Assembly (NCBI GenBank): GCA_037179515.1
Contig: JAXCGZ010013618.1
Span: 1 to 64,000, forward strand
DNA: 64,000 bases
Origin: Halocaridina rubra
Taxonomy: Eukaryota; Arthropoda; Malacostraca; Decapoda; Atyidae
Direction of reading: 5' to 3'
Under the pieces are notes generated by a model. That model was not told the DNA's origin. It saw nothing but the letters and a program-made list of their open reading frames with translations, and ran no database searches. Both the position numbers and the translations under genes were made by a program. Shown here one piece after another: positions 1 to 19,122 of the stretch (positions are counted from its first letter, which is position 1; each line of letters begins with the position of its first letter).

Positions 1-374
1 TGTGTGTGTGTGTGATTACCTAATTGTGATTACCTAATTGTGTTTACGGGAAAGAGCCCAAAACTCGTATCTTCCCGTCTCCTGATCGGTTCCATTTTAT
101 ACTTAGTGATACTTATCATACCTGTCCTTAAAACTATGGATTGAGATAGCATTAACTACCTCCTCGCTTAGCGAATTCCAATTATCAACTACTCTTACAC
201 TGAAAAAGTATTTCCTTACATCCTGCGAAGAAGTTTTCTTACGAAGCTTCAAACTATGACCTCTAGTTCTAGAGCCAGCCATATCAAAATATCGATCCCT
301 ATCCACTCTATCATAACCATGAAGGAATTTAAAGACTGTCACCATATCCCCCCTCACTCTTCTAGCTTCGAGTG
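1..374 (-). mobile_element. LINE A, 3' fragment (RT C-terminus and 3' end)
   Basis: The minus strand at 357-103 reads as 84 residues of the C-terminal tail typical of Jockey-superfamily (CR1/L2-like) LINE ORF2: an RGDM start, a central FF-S-R-VVDNWNSL block and a closing SFKDRYDKY. Bases 1-60 are a (TG)n tract plus two copies of a 14-bp unit containing ATTACCTAATTG, which on the minus strand form a short tandem 3' tail. The same sequence lies at the 3' end of LINE C near 6181-6390. The element is cut by the left window edge and 5'-truncated at about 374. Confidence 0.8.
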
Positions 375-429
375 ATGGATATTAATATAATGACTGGAGA
401 TCAATTATAACAGGGAAAATCATATTAAT
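375..429 (+). repeat. 55-bp direct repeat, copy 1
   Basis: Begins ATGGATATTAATATAATGAC and recurs by eye without change at 2118-2172. The two copies flank the 1.7 kb that carries the first coding exon. Copy 1 abuts the 5' truncation point of LINE A. Confidence 0.85.
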
Positions 430-440
430 GTGTGTGTGTG

Positions 441-533
<93 letters not shown>

Positions 534-535
534 TT
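430..535 (+). repeat. (TG)n microsatellite followed by poly(T)
   Basis: About 85 bp of TG repeats with a few interruptions, followed by 18-19 T residues. The VCVCVC open frame across it is a repeat artefact. Confidence 0.95.
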
Positions 536-1259
536 ACTTGTCCAAGGATCCCTGTTTGGCCTTCAGGCCATTAGCTTGGAATTCCAGATTTTTATTCATA
601 TAATCTATATTTTATTATTTTATTGTTCTTTTTATTGAATTACTTGTTCTCTTCTTGATTTCGTCCTTCATGCTTTTATTTATTGTTCATAAACAGCTTT
701 TCTTTAATCCACACGATTTTACTTTCTTTTTCCTTCTTTTTCATGTCCTCATTTCGTCACTCACGCCTCCTCTTCCCCTCAGCCACCCTTTTTCCTTCGA
801 TCTTTCACCATTTCCTTTATCCCCTTCTCAAACTTATCATTGTTTGCATTCTTTTTCCAGCTCTTCTACCTTCTCATTTCTCTTCACTTCCTTCTCCTTT
901 TTCTCGCATTCCTCTTTTTTCTTGCTTAAGCTATTCCCCACATCCACATCTACCCTCCGTTTGATATTGGGAGCATTAAGTGTCTCATAAATTATTGTTT
1001 TCTCATCCAATGTTGACGCACCTTTATAAAGACGTTTTCTTGTTTTTCTCTATATTTGCAGTACAGAAATATGCGTTACCGTGAAGAGCAGCATTTGTAG
1101 CAGCTACCTGTAGAAAGAGCAGCTAACAGCACTCTTCCCCACCACAAAATGACACATTCGAGATCACTGGTAAGGCTGCGTGTGCACGAGATCAAATAAA
1201 CAATATTATATGTGAAAAGAAGAAATATATATTTACCCCCCTGGCTGGGATTCAATACT
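536..1259. other. Noncoding, pyrimidine-rich host sequence
   Basis: Strong T/C bias on the plus strand between about 640 and 960, with no protein-like frame. It probably belongs to an intron or to upstream noncoding sequence of the LRR gene. A possible acceptor-like TTTTTCCAG occurs near 852-860, but nothing confirms an exon there. Confidence 0.4.
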
Positions 1260-1540
1260 ACCAAAGGCAGAATTAAGGATCAGTGATAACACTAGAGCCT
1301 GCCTTTATACCTACCGGTAACTACCCTCTTTCCAGTCACATGGACTCAATGATCTCCATGCAGTGGCTGAATAACCTGGTAGACCTATAGGAATTCGCCA
1401 ACCCCAATTAGTTGCACAGTTTAATGGGTAATAAGATGAGACAGTGAAAATTAATCCAACTCCAGGCCAGGGTCGAACCTGTAGTCAGTATATTGCTAGC
1501 CCCAGTCACTACCTCTGTACGACTTGAACCAGATAAAGTT
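1260..1540 (-). repeat. Candidate tRNA-derived SINE
   Basis: On the minus strand there is a good RNA polymerase III B-box, AGGTTCGACCC (complement of 1470-1480). A plausible A-box lies upstream of it in transcription order, TAGTGACTGGGG (complement of about 1500-1512). The spacing suits a tRNA-like head followed by an unrelated body running left to about 1260. Copy number and tail were not established. Confidence 0.45.
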
Positions 1541-1686
1541 TCACCATCCTATATTTTTTGGCGCATTGTGGTTGTATCATATTGGAGGAACATAAGAATT
1601 TATGAGATTAAAAGACTTGAGTTGATCCTTGAGATGTTTCTTCTAGAATCATAATCTCTCTTGAAATATGTTATTTACCTTTTCAG

Positions 1687-1872
1687 TTTCCCTACAGAGA
1701 TGCAGTGACTTGTGAGCAGTGACAAATTACGAGGAGGAGGCATGAGATGGATTACTCAGTATGGTTGGCATGGGTGGCAGTTGTGGCCAACGTTTGGATT
1801 TTTCCTGCCAGAGCGGATTGGCACCAAGATTGCCCAAAAATGTGCAAGTGTACTTATGTCAGCAACAGGAAG
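1687..1872 (+). CDS. kek: Kekkon-like LRR receptor, first coding exon (signal peptide and LRRNT start)
   Basis: Translation starts at ATG 1747; an in-frame TGA at 1720-1722 excludes an earlier start. The 42 residues comprise a hydrophobic signal peptide (about residues 1-23, ending PARA) and DWHQDCPKMCKCTY, the C-x3-C-x-C opening of an LRR N-terminal cap. The acceptor is TTTTCAG at 1681-1686 (alternative CCCTACAG ending 1697), so 1687-1746 is 5' UTR. The donor is AAG|GTTAGT at 1872/1873, phase 0. Joined to exons 2 and 3 it gives an unbroken LRR protein whose cap and first repeats closely resemble arthropod Kekkon family members (LRR-Ig single-pass membrane proteins, probably Kek6-like). The Ig and transmembrane parts would lie beyond the window. 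The family call is from motif memory. Confidence 0.8.
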
Positions 1873-2117
1873 GTTAGTCTTTACCCTTGGCTGTGGAAGT
1901 ATTTTTTTTCATTTAGGAAAGGCTGGATGCCTTTCCTAACGCCCCACTTTATGCTCAATTGCAGGCCTATTAACTCCCGAGTGGAGTATTCTAAGCACTT
2001 GGTTGTCACGGTCCGTGGCTGTGAAAGTGTATGTAATATTATTTTATTAACTTTACATTGACTCAAACCTGTACACTCTATTATGTGGGATTGGCTACCA
2101 TTAATTTCAAATTTACC

Positions 2118-2172
2118 ATGGATATTAATATAATGACTGGAGATCAATTATAACAGGGAAAATCATATTAAT
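2118..2172 (+). repeat. 55-bp direct repeat, copy 2
   Basis: Matches 375-429. It lies in the intron between exon 1 and transposon T1. Confidence 0.85.
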
Positions 2173-2255
2173 ATTGCAAATAGTATATGTAGAACTAATT
2201 TTTATGTAGCTGTAGAAGATATGGCTACCCATTCTCTGTACAGTATTTATATATA

Positions 2256-3637
2256 CAGTGGTGACCCCAACCTGCGAATTTATTCCATTCCCAAAAAGCT
2301 GTGGAATGGTTTGTTCGTGGGCCGGATTTATTTTTTCCTTTGCAAAAGCATGTAAATTCAATTAATCCATTCCTAGTCACAATAAATATTAATTTTAAAA
2401 TTTTTCTAGTCAGTATAAGCATGAAATATAATACAGATTATATACATTTTATCTGTAAAAGGAAAATTACATTAATAATAGAAAGTAATTCTATTCTACT
2501 AAAATAAAGCATGGTACATGGAAGGAGAGTCCCCTTCCATAAAAACGTTAAGGAACTCTTTCGATATAGACTCTATATCTTTTTATTCTCTCTCTTTTCT
2601 CTTTTGGTAGCTACTTCCCTGCCTACTCTCACAAGGAAACAATCCAGAGAAATTTCTCTCTTTCTTATGTGGTAAATTTTTCTAAAAATATTAATTACAT
2701 TGTCATTTATTATATTCGCTACTCTATTGCCCACAGTTTTCTCTGTGTGATGATTCTCAATGAAAGCCTGCACATCATTCCACTTACTAGAAATTTGTTT
2801 ACATTCTTCACTGGACACCTTTACTCTCTCATCTCCCTCCTCCACTGACGGCTCCTCTTGGAGAATCTTCACCTGTTCACGTTGCAACTCAATTAAGTCA
2901 TCTGTGGTAAGTTCTTCTTCGTGGTCCTCCACCTGCTCCTCCATATCCTGCTCATTGACCTCCAAGCCCAAATATTTTCCTGTGGCCACAATTTCATTAA
3001 TAAATTTGATAGCTAACTCCTGCTTGAAGCCCTCGAAGTCTCTATCATACACACACAACCTTGCCAAAGTTTCCTCCAGGCGGATTTCAACGTGTAATAT
3101 GAGACCTTCCTTGCTTTGTCAATGAGCCCAATGCAGTGGAGGATATTAAAGTGGTGTTTCCAGAAATAACGAAGGGTCAAATCCATGTCATTGGTGACCT
3201 GGAAACACCTGCCAAAAAGACCCTTCATACACCACTTTTTAAAATTAGAAATTACCTACTGTTCCATGGGCTGGAGGAGAGGAGTGATGTTGAGAGGCAG
3301 AAATTTGACTTCAATACAGTCATACTGTATAGCAAGATCTTCCACACCTGGAGGATGGGCAGGAGCATTATCCATTATGAAGACTCACTTAAGGGGAAAA
3401 TCATATTCCTCAAGATATTTCTTCACTGCTGACACAAACACTTCAATCAACTACTCTAGAAATAAAATAGAATGACCCAAGCCTTTGGTTTTGACCTCCA
3501 CATTACCGGAAGGCTAGCCTTCACTACATTATTGCGCTTAAAAACACATGGATTTTCTGAGTGGTAAGCTAAAAGAGGCTTGATCTTACAATCCCCACCA
3601 GCATTAGCAGACAATGAAAGAGTAAGCCTGTCTTTCA
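2256..3637 (-). mobile_element. Tigger-like DNA transposon T1 (3' half only)
   Basis: The left end is a terminal inverted repeat, CAGTGGTGACCCCAACC, preceded by TATATA, as expected for a TA-targeting pogo/Tigger element. The minus strand carries broken frames (3638-3456, 3228-3013, 3067-2573) matching the C-terminal half of a TIGD-type DDE transposase: a HSENP block, PITNDMDLTLRYFWKHHFN, then an acidic coiled tail. Copies T2, T3 and T4 share the sequence. The 5' half is missing: at 3637/3638 the frame jumps directly into LINE B. Confidence 0.8.
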
Positions 3638-5640
3638 TTTCTCACAAAAGATGTCGTACATTTCTTGTACAGATTTGTTGTAAAATAAGGTCCTCCAGTC
3701 AATAACTGCAAAAATCTCATTCATTTTGATGTAATCTCCTTCCGGATAGTTTCTTCTCTTATCCTCAGTGCCTCTACTGTCAGGCAACACATCTTCAATG
3801 ATATTCTCCAGCAGCAACACACAGTGGGCACTTTTTCAAATTGGTGGCTCATACTTAATTTTTCAATATCCAACACGTTATCTTTGAATACTAGATCAGG
3901 TAGTGATGGTTCATCCTCACCCCTGGCCCTTGTTGGTTCCAGTACATGTTTGTGTAGGAAATTCCCTCTTATACAATCTAGGAATCTTGCCCCGAATGTG
4001 TCCTCACCACTGTGTGGGTCAAGATTTATCCAATCTATCTCTATGATTAAAATCTCCCATAATCAAAATCTTACATTTTCTCTCCCATGCCATGTTAACA
4101 ACTGAGTTTATGACTTCAATAGTACCTATATGACTTTCCTCATAAACTTCTAGCCTATGTTGGTTCCTTGGTGGTTATATACAACAGTTCTTATAATGCT
4201 CTCTGACCCAGTATTTATGCGAGCATCAAGAAACTCCTTGAACTCCCTTTCTATGGGAAATTTTTTTCTTAAACCTGAATCATTTCTTTTATGAGCAGTG
4301 CAATCCCTCCACCAGTCCTCTCAGATCTTTCAACCCTTAATATTCTGAAGCCCTTGAGAAAAAATTTGACACTTTTTATGTCCTCACTCAACTATAGTCT
4401 CTGTAACTGCTACTATATCTCCCTTACTGTTGTGAATCCTATCTTTTAATTCTACTGCCTGACCAGCTAATCCATCAGCATTTGAGTATAACAATCTTAA
4501 TGAGGCCCCATCCCCTGATCTTCAATAATTATCTTCTTTATCTCCCCTATGTCTGGAAGAACTCTGAAATGAAATTTTTTCTTCTCTTCTTCATTTCTTT
4601 CCTCATTTAACCTTCTACCCTCTTGCAACAAGTTTTTGATCCTTTCCACCTCTTTCTGTGTTCTGTATCATCTAAGGAAAGTTTCTTTGAATTCTTGAAG
4701 GTCTTTTAGACTTTTTTCTCATCAATATTTTTCTACATGTGTCCCCTCTTTCAAAGGTTACTTTTGTTGCTCTCTGCTTTCCCTCCCTTGAATATTTACC
4801 TAGTTGGCGAATGTTTACAATATCCTCAGGACCACAAATTACTCCAAGCTTTCTTATCAGGTCTACAACCCTAGCTTTATTTACTTCAATTCTCCCCTGC
4901 CATGTTGGCTCCTGGGATTTGCTTATGCCTGAGATTACCACTGTTTTCTCTTTATCAAGTGCCTGTTTAATCAGTGGATTTGCCCTTTCCGTCACAATGT
5001 CATTCATGTTTTTGATTACCGTTGCTTTATAGTCAACTGTTTGTATGTTTTCCAGTGCCACCACCTTCACAGCCTCTTTGACTGCCATATTTTCCTTTAG
5101 TGCATCAGCAAAGGAAATTTTCATGGCATTATGTTCCGTATTCAGCTCCTGAAACTCTTTTCTAAACTGTTCGATGTTTTTCATAATCTGGACATTCCAA
5201 GCTGCAATCTCGTCTCTCTCAGAAGAGAGCAGTGAACTAACATTTGTTGTCATCTTCTTGTTTAGAAATTCTGGTTTCTAGTTCACTCTTTTCCCCTTCC
5301 AGCTCCTTTGTTCATTTTTCTAGTTCTTTTATCTCCTGCCCTTGTGCTTTATTTTCTTCCTCCAAGCATCTTATTTCCTCCTTTGAGTGTTTCATTCTCT
5401 TTCATTTCTGTATCCATATTCCAAATTTTATCATCAAGGTTTATAACCATTGTCTCTAATTCCTTGATTTTCTGTTTTAATCTCTTAATAGCTACTCCTC
5501 CTCCTGCTGCTACATCCCATGGAAATCCTCTATCATCCCTCCCCGACCAATGGATGGGGGGGTGTTGGGACAGAGATGGCCTCATTTTCATGTTTTCCCT
5601 TTCACAGAATATAGAAAGAAGGAGAAAAAAAGAGAGAAAA
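3638..5640 (-). mobile_element. LINE B, 5' part (ORF1, endonuclease, RT start)
   Basis: On the minus strand this holds a broken ORF1 (5591-4672), an endonuclease region (about 4560-3830) and the first 60 residues of the region preceding RT (3820-3635). The last two nearly match LINE C at 8560-7960. The sequence stops abruptly at 3638 against transposon T1, so the RT core and 3' end are absent. Several frameshifts and stops make it non-functional. Confidence 0.75.
4672..5591 (-). pseudogene. LINE B ORF1 (coiled coil plus RRM-like nucleic-acid-binding protein)
   Basis: Two minus-strand frames form one broken protein. 5591-5349 has a coiled coil (KRLKQKIKELETMVINLDDK). 5253-4672 has more coiled coil, then VVISGISKSQEPTWQGRIEV, an IRKLG helix and an RQLGKYSREGKQRATKVTFE block. 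This order (coiled coil, then a strand-helix domain with conserved RxG and KV-F motifs) is typical of ORF1 proteins of APE-type LINEs that bind element RNA. A frameshift lies between about 5350 and 5253. Confidence 0.65.
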
Positions 5641-6180
5641 TCTTTTATTTAAGCTTCACACAGAATTTCTATATCCTCATATAAGTACTATTTAGTTACT
5701 CAATTCATCTCTTTTTTGGTAACACACATCCTAACTTAAAATATGACTTTGGTAATTTGGGGGAAAAAATGCAAAACAAGTCTACTGGAAGGAAAATTCG
5801 ACTTTGTATCTGAGGAGACACCCACCTGTTTCTGCTATTTATTCTTCTTAAACTGATAAACTCACTTGCTAACCAAGGTATGTTATCACAGGCTCAGACT
5901 TTATATTTAACTCAATTTGTACAATATAAAAAATAAAAGAGAAAGCTAAATGAAAAAAAGAAAAAATTAAGATAGCTGTGCTACTTGGCAACTTAACTCA
6001 GTACTGTTGACAGGTGTATTTTTAGTATTTATTTAATTATTCAATTATTTTGTGTATCAAACTAACTATCAAGTTAATATAAATGGGAAGGATATAGATT
6101 TTAACAATATATGGAACCACAGGATCAGGTAAACAGCTGTAAGAGCTCTCCCCAAGTTACACAAAAAATTAGGTAATTTT
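5641..6180. other. Noncoding, AT-rich
   Basis: No coding frame or TIR recognised. The left part may be 5' UTR of LINE B. At 6170-6182 it reads AATTAGGTAATTTTG, which resembles the tandem tail unit of LINE C that follows. Confidence 0.4.
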
Positions 6181-8560
6181 GTGTGTGTGTGTGTGTGTGT
6201 GTGATTACCTAATTGTGATTACCTAATTGTGTTTACGGGAAAGAGCCCAAAGCTCGTATCTTCCCGTCTCCTGATCGGTTCCATTTTATACTTAGTGATA
6301 CTTATCATACCTGTCCTTAAAGCTATGGATTGAGATAGCATTAACTATCTCCTCGCTTAGCGAATTCCAATTATCAACTACTTTTACACTGATTCCAAAA
6401 GGGGGCTGCATATTCGAGTTTTGGCCTTACATAGGTTACATAAATATTTCTGAACATTTCCTTGTCCATGTGCCTGAAGGCTACCCTTACATTTGATAAG
6501 AATGCATATGCTGCCCTTACTATGCCATTTATATGTATTTCTGGAGACAAATCTGCCAGTATGTTTACTCCTAGATCTCTCTCATTTTCTGTCTCTTGAA
6601 GTTGTACTCCAGCCACCGAGTAGTCAAGCTTAGGCCTTCTTGCACTTGTACCCATTCTCATTACCTTACATTTTGAAGTATTGAATTTCATTAGCCACTT
6701 TTCTGACCACTCATGCAGATTATTTAGATCCTCCTGAAGTTCTCTACCATTGTTCTCGTTTTTTACTCTCTTCACAATCTTTGCATCATCTGCAAACATA
6801 TTCATGAATGAATTTACAGACTCTGGTAGGTCATTTACATATACAAGGAACAAAAGTGGCCCTAAAACTGAACCCTATGGAACTCCACTACTAACTCTTC
6901 TCCATTCAGACACTGAGTGTCTTACTCTAACCCTCTGTTCCCTTCCTTCTAAGTAAGTTTTTATCCATTCCAAAACATTTCCACCTATTCTAGCCATTGC
7001 TTGCAGCTTCCTAATAAGTCTCCCATGTGGAACAGTGTCAAACGCTTTCTGGAAGTCTAGGAATATGCAATCTGCCCAGCCCTCTCTTTCCTGTAAGATT
7101 CGGCTTACCTCATCATAAAATTCTAATAAGTTTGTTACTGTTGATCTACCTTCTCTGAAGCCATGTTGCCTCACTGACAAAAAGTTGAAGGATTCCAAGT
7201 GAAGAGAGATATGTTTCCTTAGTAGTTTCTCCATAACTTTGCAAACTATGCTGGTCAAGGAAACTGGTCTATAGTTCAGAGCCGTATCCCTCCTTTCCTT
7301 TTTGAAGATAGGTATCACATTTGCTTGTTTCCAGCATCTTGGAATCTCCCCTGACTCCAGTGACATTTTAAATATGATACTTAGTGCCACTGATATTGAG
7401 TTTGCGCATTTTTTAAGCACATGAGGGGATATGTCATTAGGACCTGTAGCTTTACGAACATCTAAATCCATCAGCGCTTTGCATACCTCTGTGGCTGTAA
7501 GGTTGATGTTCTCTAATACCGGCCCTTGAGCTTCTATCTCTGCAATCTGAAGGGGTGGGGTATATTCTACTGTAAATACTGACTGAAACTCCTTGTTCAA
7601 TTCTTTGCAGATCTCTTCATCCGTCTCAGTGATGCTTGCATCCGCTCTCTTTAGCCTTAAAACCTGTTCTTTTACCTTCAGTTTTCCTCTGATAAAGCTG
7701 TGGAAAAGCTTGGGATTTTGTTTAGCCTTGCTGGTGATGTACCTCTCATAGTCTCTCTCTGCCTCTCTCCTTTTACTTAGGTAGTCATTTCTTGCTCTTT
7801 TGTAGGTTTGCCAGGCATTTATGTTTTTTCTCCTCCTATACCTTTTCCAGCATTTGTCTCTCCACTCCTTAGCTCTTTTACACCCATTATCGAACCATTT
7901 CTCTCTGGCATGGATTACACCTACTTTGGTGACAGGTATGCAGCAATCTACTATCTTCCCATATTTCTCACAAAAGATGTCATACATTTCTTGCACAGAT
8001 TTGTTGTAAAATAAGATTCTCCAGTCAATAACTGCAAAAAGCTCATTTATTTTGATGTAATCTCCTTTCCGATAGTTCCTCCTCATGTCCTCAGTGCCTC
8101 TACTCTCAGGCAGAATATCTTCAATGATATACTCCATCAACAACACACAGTGGTCACTCTTTCGAATTGGTGGTTCATACTAAATTTTTTCAATATCCAA
8201 CACATTATCTGTGAATACTAGATCAAGTAGTGATGGCTCATCCCCACCCCTTGCCCTCGTTGGTTCCATTACATGTTGGTGTAGGAAAGTCCCTTGTACG
8301 CAATCTAGGAATCTTGCCCCGAATGAGTCCTCACCACTGTGTGGGCCAAGATTTATCCAATCTATCTCTTTATGATTAAAATCTCCCATAATGAAAATCC
8401 TACAATTTTTTTCCCGTGCCATGTTAACAACTGAGTTTATGACTTCACTAGTACCTATATGACTTTCCTCATAAACTTCAAGCCTATTTTGGTTCCTTGG
8501 TGGGTTATATACAACAGTTATTATAATGCTCTCTGACCCAGTGTTTATGCGAGCATGCAT
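6181..8560 (-). mobile_element. LINE C, 5'-truncated but otherwise long
   Basis: From left to right (3' to 5'): a (TG)n tract, the tandem tail, RT C-terminus, RT core and the second half of the endonuclease. It is 5'-truncated at about 8560, followed by a TG-rich 30-bp spacer and then transposon T2. Relative to LINE A there is an internal deletion near 6391, removing part of the C-terminal domain. Confidence 0.85.
6374..8560 (-). pseudogene. LINE C ORF2 (endonuclease-reverse transcriptase), two stop codons in frame
   Basis: A single minus-strand frame runs from 8560 to 6374, broken only by TAG at 8177-8179 and TAG at 6875-6877. The endonuclease half shows IFIMGDFNHKEIDW and a KSDHC motif (the SDH of exonuclease-endonuclease-phosphatase nucleases). 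The RT shows LDFQKAFDTVPH (motif A), a GVP-stop-GSVLGP motif where Q is expected, and MFADDAK (catalytic ADD). The second stop sits exactly at the conserved Gln codon of GVPQGS. LINE ORF2 nicks target DNA and reverse-transcribes element RNA at the nick; this copy could not do so without suppression. Confidence 0.85.
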
Positions 8561-8589
8561 TTATGTGTGCATGCGTGCGTGTGCGCGCA

Positions 8590-13325
<4,736 letters not shown>

Positions 13326-13417
<92 letters not shown>
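13326..13417 (+). repeat. (TA)n and short (CA)n array between M1 and M2
   Basis: About 84 bp of TA followed by CACACACA, bounded by the M1 right end and the M2 left TIR. Confidence 0.95.
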
Positions 13418-13419
<2 letters not shown>

Positions 13420-13904
13420 GTGATCCTTCGTTTATCGCAAAGGTTTGGTTCCGTGACCCGGTGCGATAGAGGAATTTTCGCGAAGTAGGATCACCCTATC
13501 TGTACATAGATATTTTAATTTATTTTTACGTTTACACTGTATAAACTGTATAAACCCTCCCTGTACTGTTAACAAATCACCCTTTACTTCATAAATAACA
13601 GCATGCAAGCGTAAATTTATATGAAAGTGATAGATAAACTTACTGTGAATGAGGTGGTAATGACATGACATACTTATGTACATAGGTATTTTACAATTAT
13701 TTTTACGTTTACTGTATAAACCCTCCCTGCACTGTTAAAAAGCCACCCTTTACTTTATAAATAACAGCATGCAACGTAAACTTATATGTACGTGATAGGT
13801 AAACTTACCGTGAATGTGGTGGTACTGACGTTTGTAGACTCTATAGGAAATTATTCCGCAGCCAATAACAGCTTTACAGCTTTTATTCATTGAGGCCAAA
13901 ATAG

Positions 13905-14041
13905 CGGCCGACATCCGTAAACCTTTTTCCTTCTTTCAGCATATCTAAGAGTTTCACCTTATCTGTTATTGTTAACATCATCCTTTGCCGCTTAGGCTCA
14001 CTACCAGAAGCCTTAGAAGATGAAGGATGCTTGGGAGGCAT
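13905..14041 (-). pseudogene. M2 transposase N-terminal remnant
   Basis: Same MPPKHPSSSKAS start as M1 and M3, followed by degraded sequence; short and not functional. Confidence 0.55.
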
Positions 14042-14750
14042 TGCAAAGGTTAAAATACGCGAGTAAAAAAATCACAAGCAAAACATATTAATAAGCACAA
14101 CATGAACGGCTCACACATGAGTTAGACTGAACGAGTGTGGCGAGACAATGGAGGATGGTGGGAGAACCAAACTTCAATGAAAAAGCCAATCAGACCCAAT
14201 GATACAGAACATACAGAAAACAATTCTGTGATTCGTCGTCTCTCACTCTTTCAGCCAATAGCATTCCATGAACTATCTCACATAGGTGCGAGCCTTTGTC
14301 CGAAACGCTGATACCGGTATCGTACTTTACATGGTGCAATACTGTTAGTATTTATGTTTTTTACTATTTTTTACTGTTTTATTATTCTTAGGCTAAGAAA
14401 TACGTTTTTTTATCAATAAAATCATGAAACTACTGGAAAGTTTAATATATGCTAGCTCACGTAGGTGCAACCCCAATACATTGTACTCTATCGGACAGTA
14501 TTTCACATGATGCAATACTGTGAGTTATATATCTAAATTTATGTTTTTTACTATTTTTTACTGTTTTATTACTCTTAGGCTAGGAAATACTTATTTTATC
14601 AATAAAATAATGAAAATTTCAATATGTAATAGCTCATGTAAGTGCGACCCTTTTTGTTTTCCGAAGCGCTGATACCGTTATCGTAGTTTAAAGTTTGCTG
14701 GTGTTTCAGTTCCGATATCCATCTGAGATGCTCCTCAGAACGTCAGCCGA

Positions 14751-14870
14751 GGCAGCAAGTAACCTTCCCAGTAAACAGCTTAAACTCTCGGTCCTGAGCG
14801 GGAACCAATCTGTCGACCTCGCGAATGCGAGGCCAGCGCGTTACCACCGTACTAGCCAGAAGGAAAGCCT
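14751..14870 (-). repeat. tRNA-like (SINE-type) segment in M2, copy 1
   Basis: The minus strand shows a D-arm-like A-box, TAGTACGGTGGTAACGCG (complement of 14836-14856), a stem CCTCGCATTCGCGAGG, and a B-box-like GGTTCCCGC. It resembles a degenerate tRNA or the head of a SINE. It is too imperfect to call a functional tRNA gene. Confidence 0.45.
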
Positions 14871-15371
14871 TTGTCCGAAACGCTGATACAGGTATCGTAT
14901 TTTACATGATGCAATACTGTTAGTATTTATGTGTTTTACTATTTTTTTGCTGTTTTATTAGTCTTAGGCTAAGAAATACGTTTTTTTGTCAATAAAATCA
15001 TGAAACTACTGGAAATTTTAATATATGCTAGCTCACGTAGGTGCGACCCCAATACATTGTACGCTATCGGACAGTATTTCACATGATGCAATCCTGTGAG
15101 TTATATATATAAATTTATGTTTTTTACTATTTTTTATTGTTTTATTACTCTTAGGCTAGGAAATACTTGTTTTATCAATAAAATAATGAAAATTTCAAAA
15201 TGTAATAGCTCACGTAAGTGCGACCCTTTTTGTTTTCCGAAACGCTGATACCGGTATCGTAGTTTAAAGTTAAAGTTTGCCGGTGTTTCAGTTCCGATAT
15301 CCATTTGAGATGCTCCTCAGAACGTCAGCCGAGGCAAGCCCCAACCCCCCCACTGTGGTGCCCATCCACAG

Positions 15372-15480
15372 CAAGTAACCTTCCCAGTAAACAGCTTAAA
15401 CTCTCTGTCCTGAGCGGGAGCCAATCTGTCGACCTCGCGAATGCGAGGCCAGCGCGTTACCACTGTACTAGCCAGAAGGT
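15372..15480 (-). repeat. tRNA-like (SINE-type) segment in M2, copy 2
   Basis: Nearly the same as 14751-14870, carried along by the 600-bp tandem duplication. Copy 2 has about 35 bp of extra sequence just to its left. Confidence 0.45.
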
Positions 15481-15878
15481 AAGCCTTTGTCCGAAATGCT
15501 GATACCAGTAACGTATTTTACATGGTGCAATACTGTTAGTATTTATGTTTTTTACTATTTTTTACTGTTTTATTAGTCTTAGGCTAAGAAATACATTTTT
15601 TTATCAATAAAATCATGAAACTACTGGAAATTTTAATATATGCTAGCTCACGTAAGTGCGACCCTTTGCATTTTCCGAAACGCTGATACCGGTATCGTAC
15701 TTTCTATGTTCAAATTTATGTTTTTTTACTAGTTTTTTTACTATTTCTTACTGTTTTATTATTTATAGGCTGGGAAATAAATATTTTTTATCAATTAAAT
15801 AATGAATTTTTTTTTCAATAAAAAAATTAAAATACTGAAAATTTTTATTTTGTTAATATTTTAATATTTTTGCATATA

Positions 15879-18231
<2,353 letters not shown>

Positions 18232-18558
18232 GTTCCTTTTATACGCGATTTTTTATATGCGAAATTGCAATAACGTCCCCCAAAAATAATAGTGAAAAAC
18301 TCGGAATTCGCGAATAACGCAAAAAAAAGGATTTTTTTTTTTTTTTTTCCCAAGATTATTGTGACACCAGGATGGACCAAAAGATGATAAAATAAAATAG
18401 CCTTTATCAGGCTGTAAAGAGAAACAGATGGAGAGTGTAATGACTGTCAGATGTGAAGGGATTATAAAAGATGTGTAATGAATATCCAGCTCTCTGCTGG
18501 GTTTTAATATACCTCTGCATTACTCTCATGATGTCTATTCCAAAAATTCTCCTTAGAT

Positions 18559-18805
<247 letters not shown>

Positions 18806-18881
18806 TACGAATTTGTAATTAAACCATTATTTTTACAATAAATAATGTAGTTTTGGTTGAATGAACAAGAGTTAATTAAAG

Positions 18882-19122
<241 letters not shown>

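Larger units (their letters stand above)
13418..15878 (-). mobile_element. Tigger-like element M2 with internal 600-bp tandem duplication
   Basis: The left TIR is CAGTGATCCTTCGTTTATCG. A transposase N-terminal remnant lies at 14041-13905 (minus). A segment of about 600 bp is repeated (about 14285-14870 and 14870-15485, with a third partial copy to 15700). Each full unit carries a tRNA-like sequence. The expected right TIR is missing: the element ends at GCATATA, where M3 begins with its own TIR, so M3 may have landed in the last 100 bp of M2. Confidence 0.7.

Noticed and set aside
432..638. Open frame with long VCVC run
   Set aside because: Translation of a (TG)n microsatellite with no other coding signal.
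2760..3125. 121-aa serine-rich plus-strand frame
   Set aside because: Antisense shadow of the T1 transposase tail.
14751..14870. Functional tRNA gene
   Set aside because: Arms are imperfect, the anticodon loop has a wrong size and the B-box deviates; better seen as a tRNA-derived repeat.
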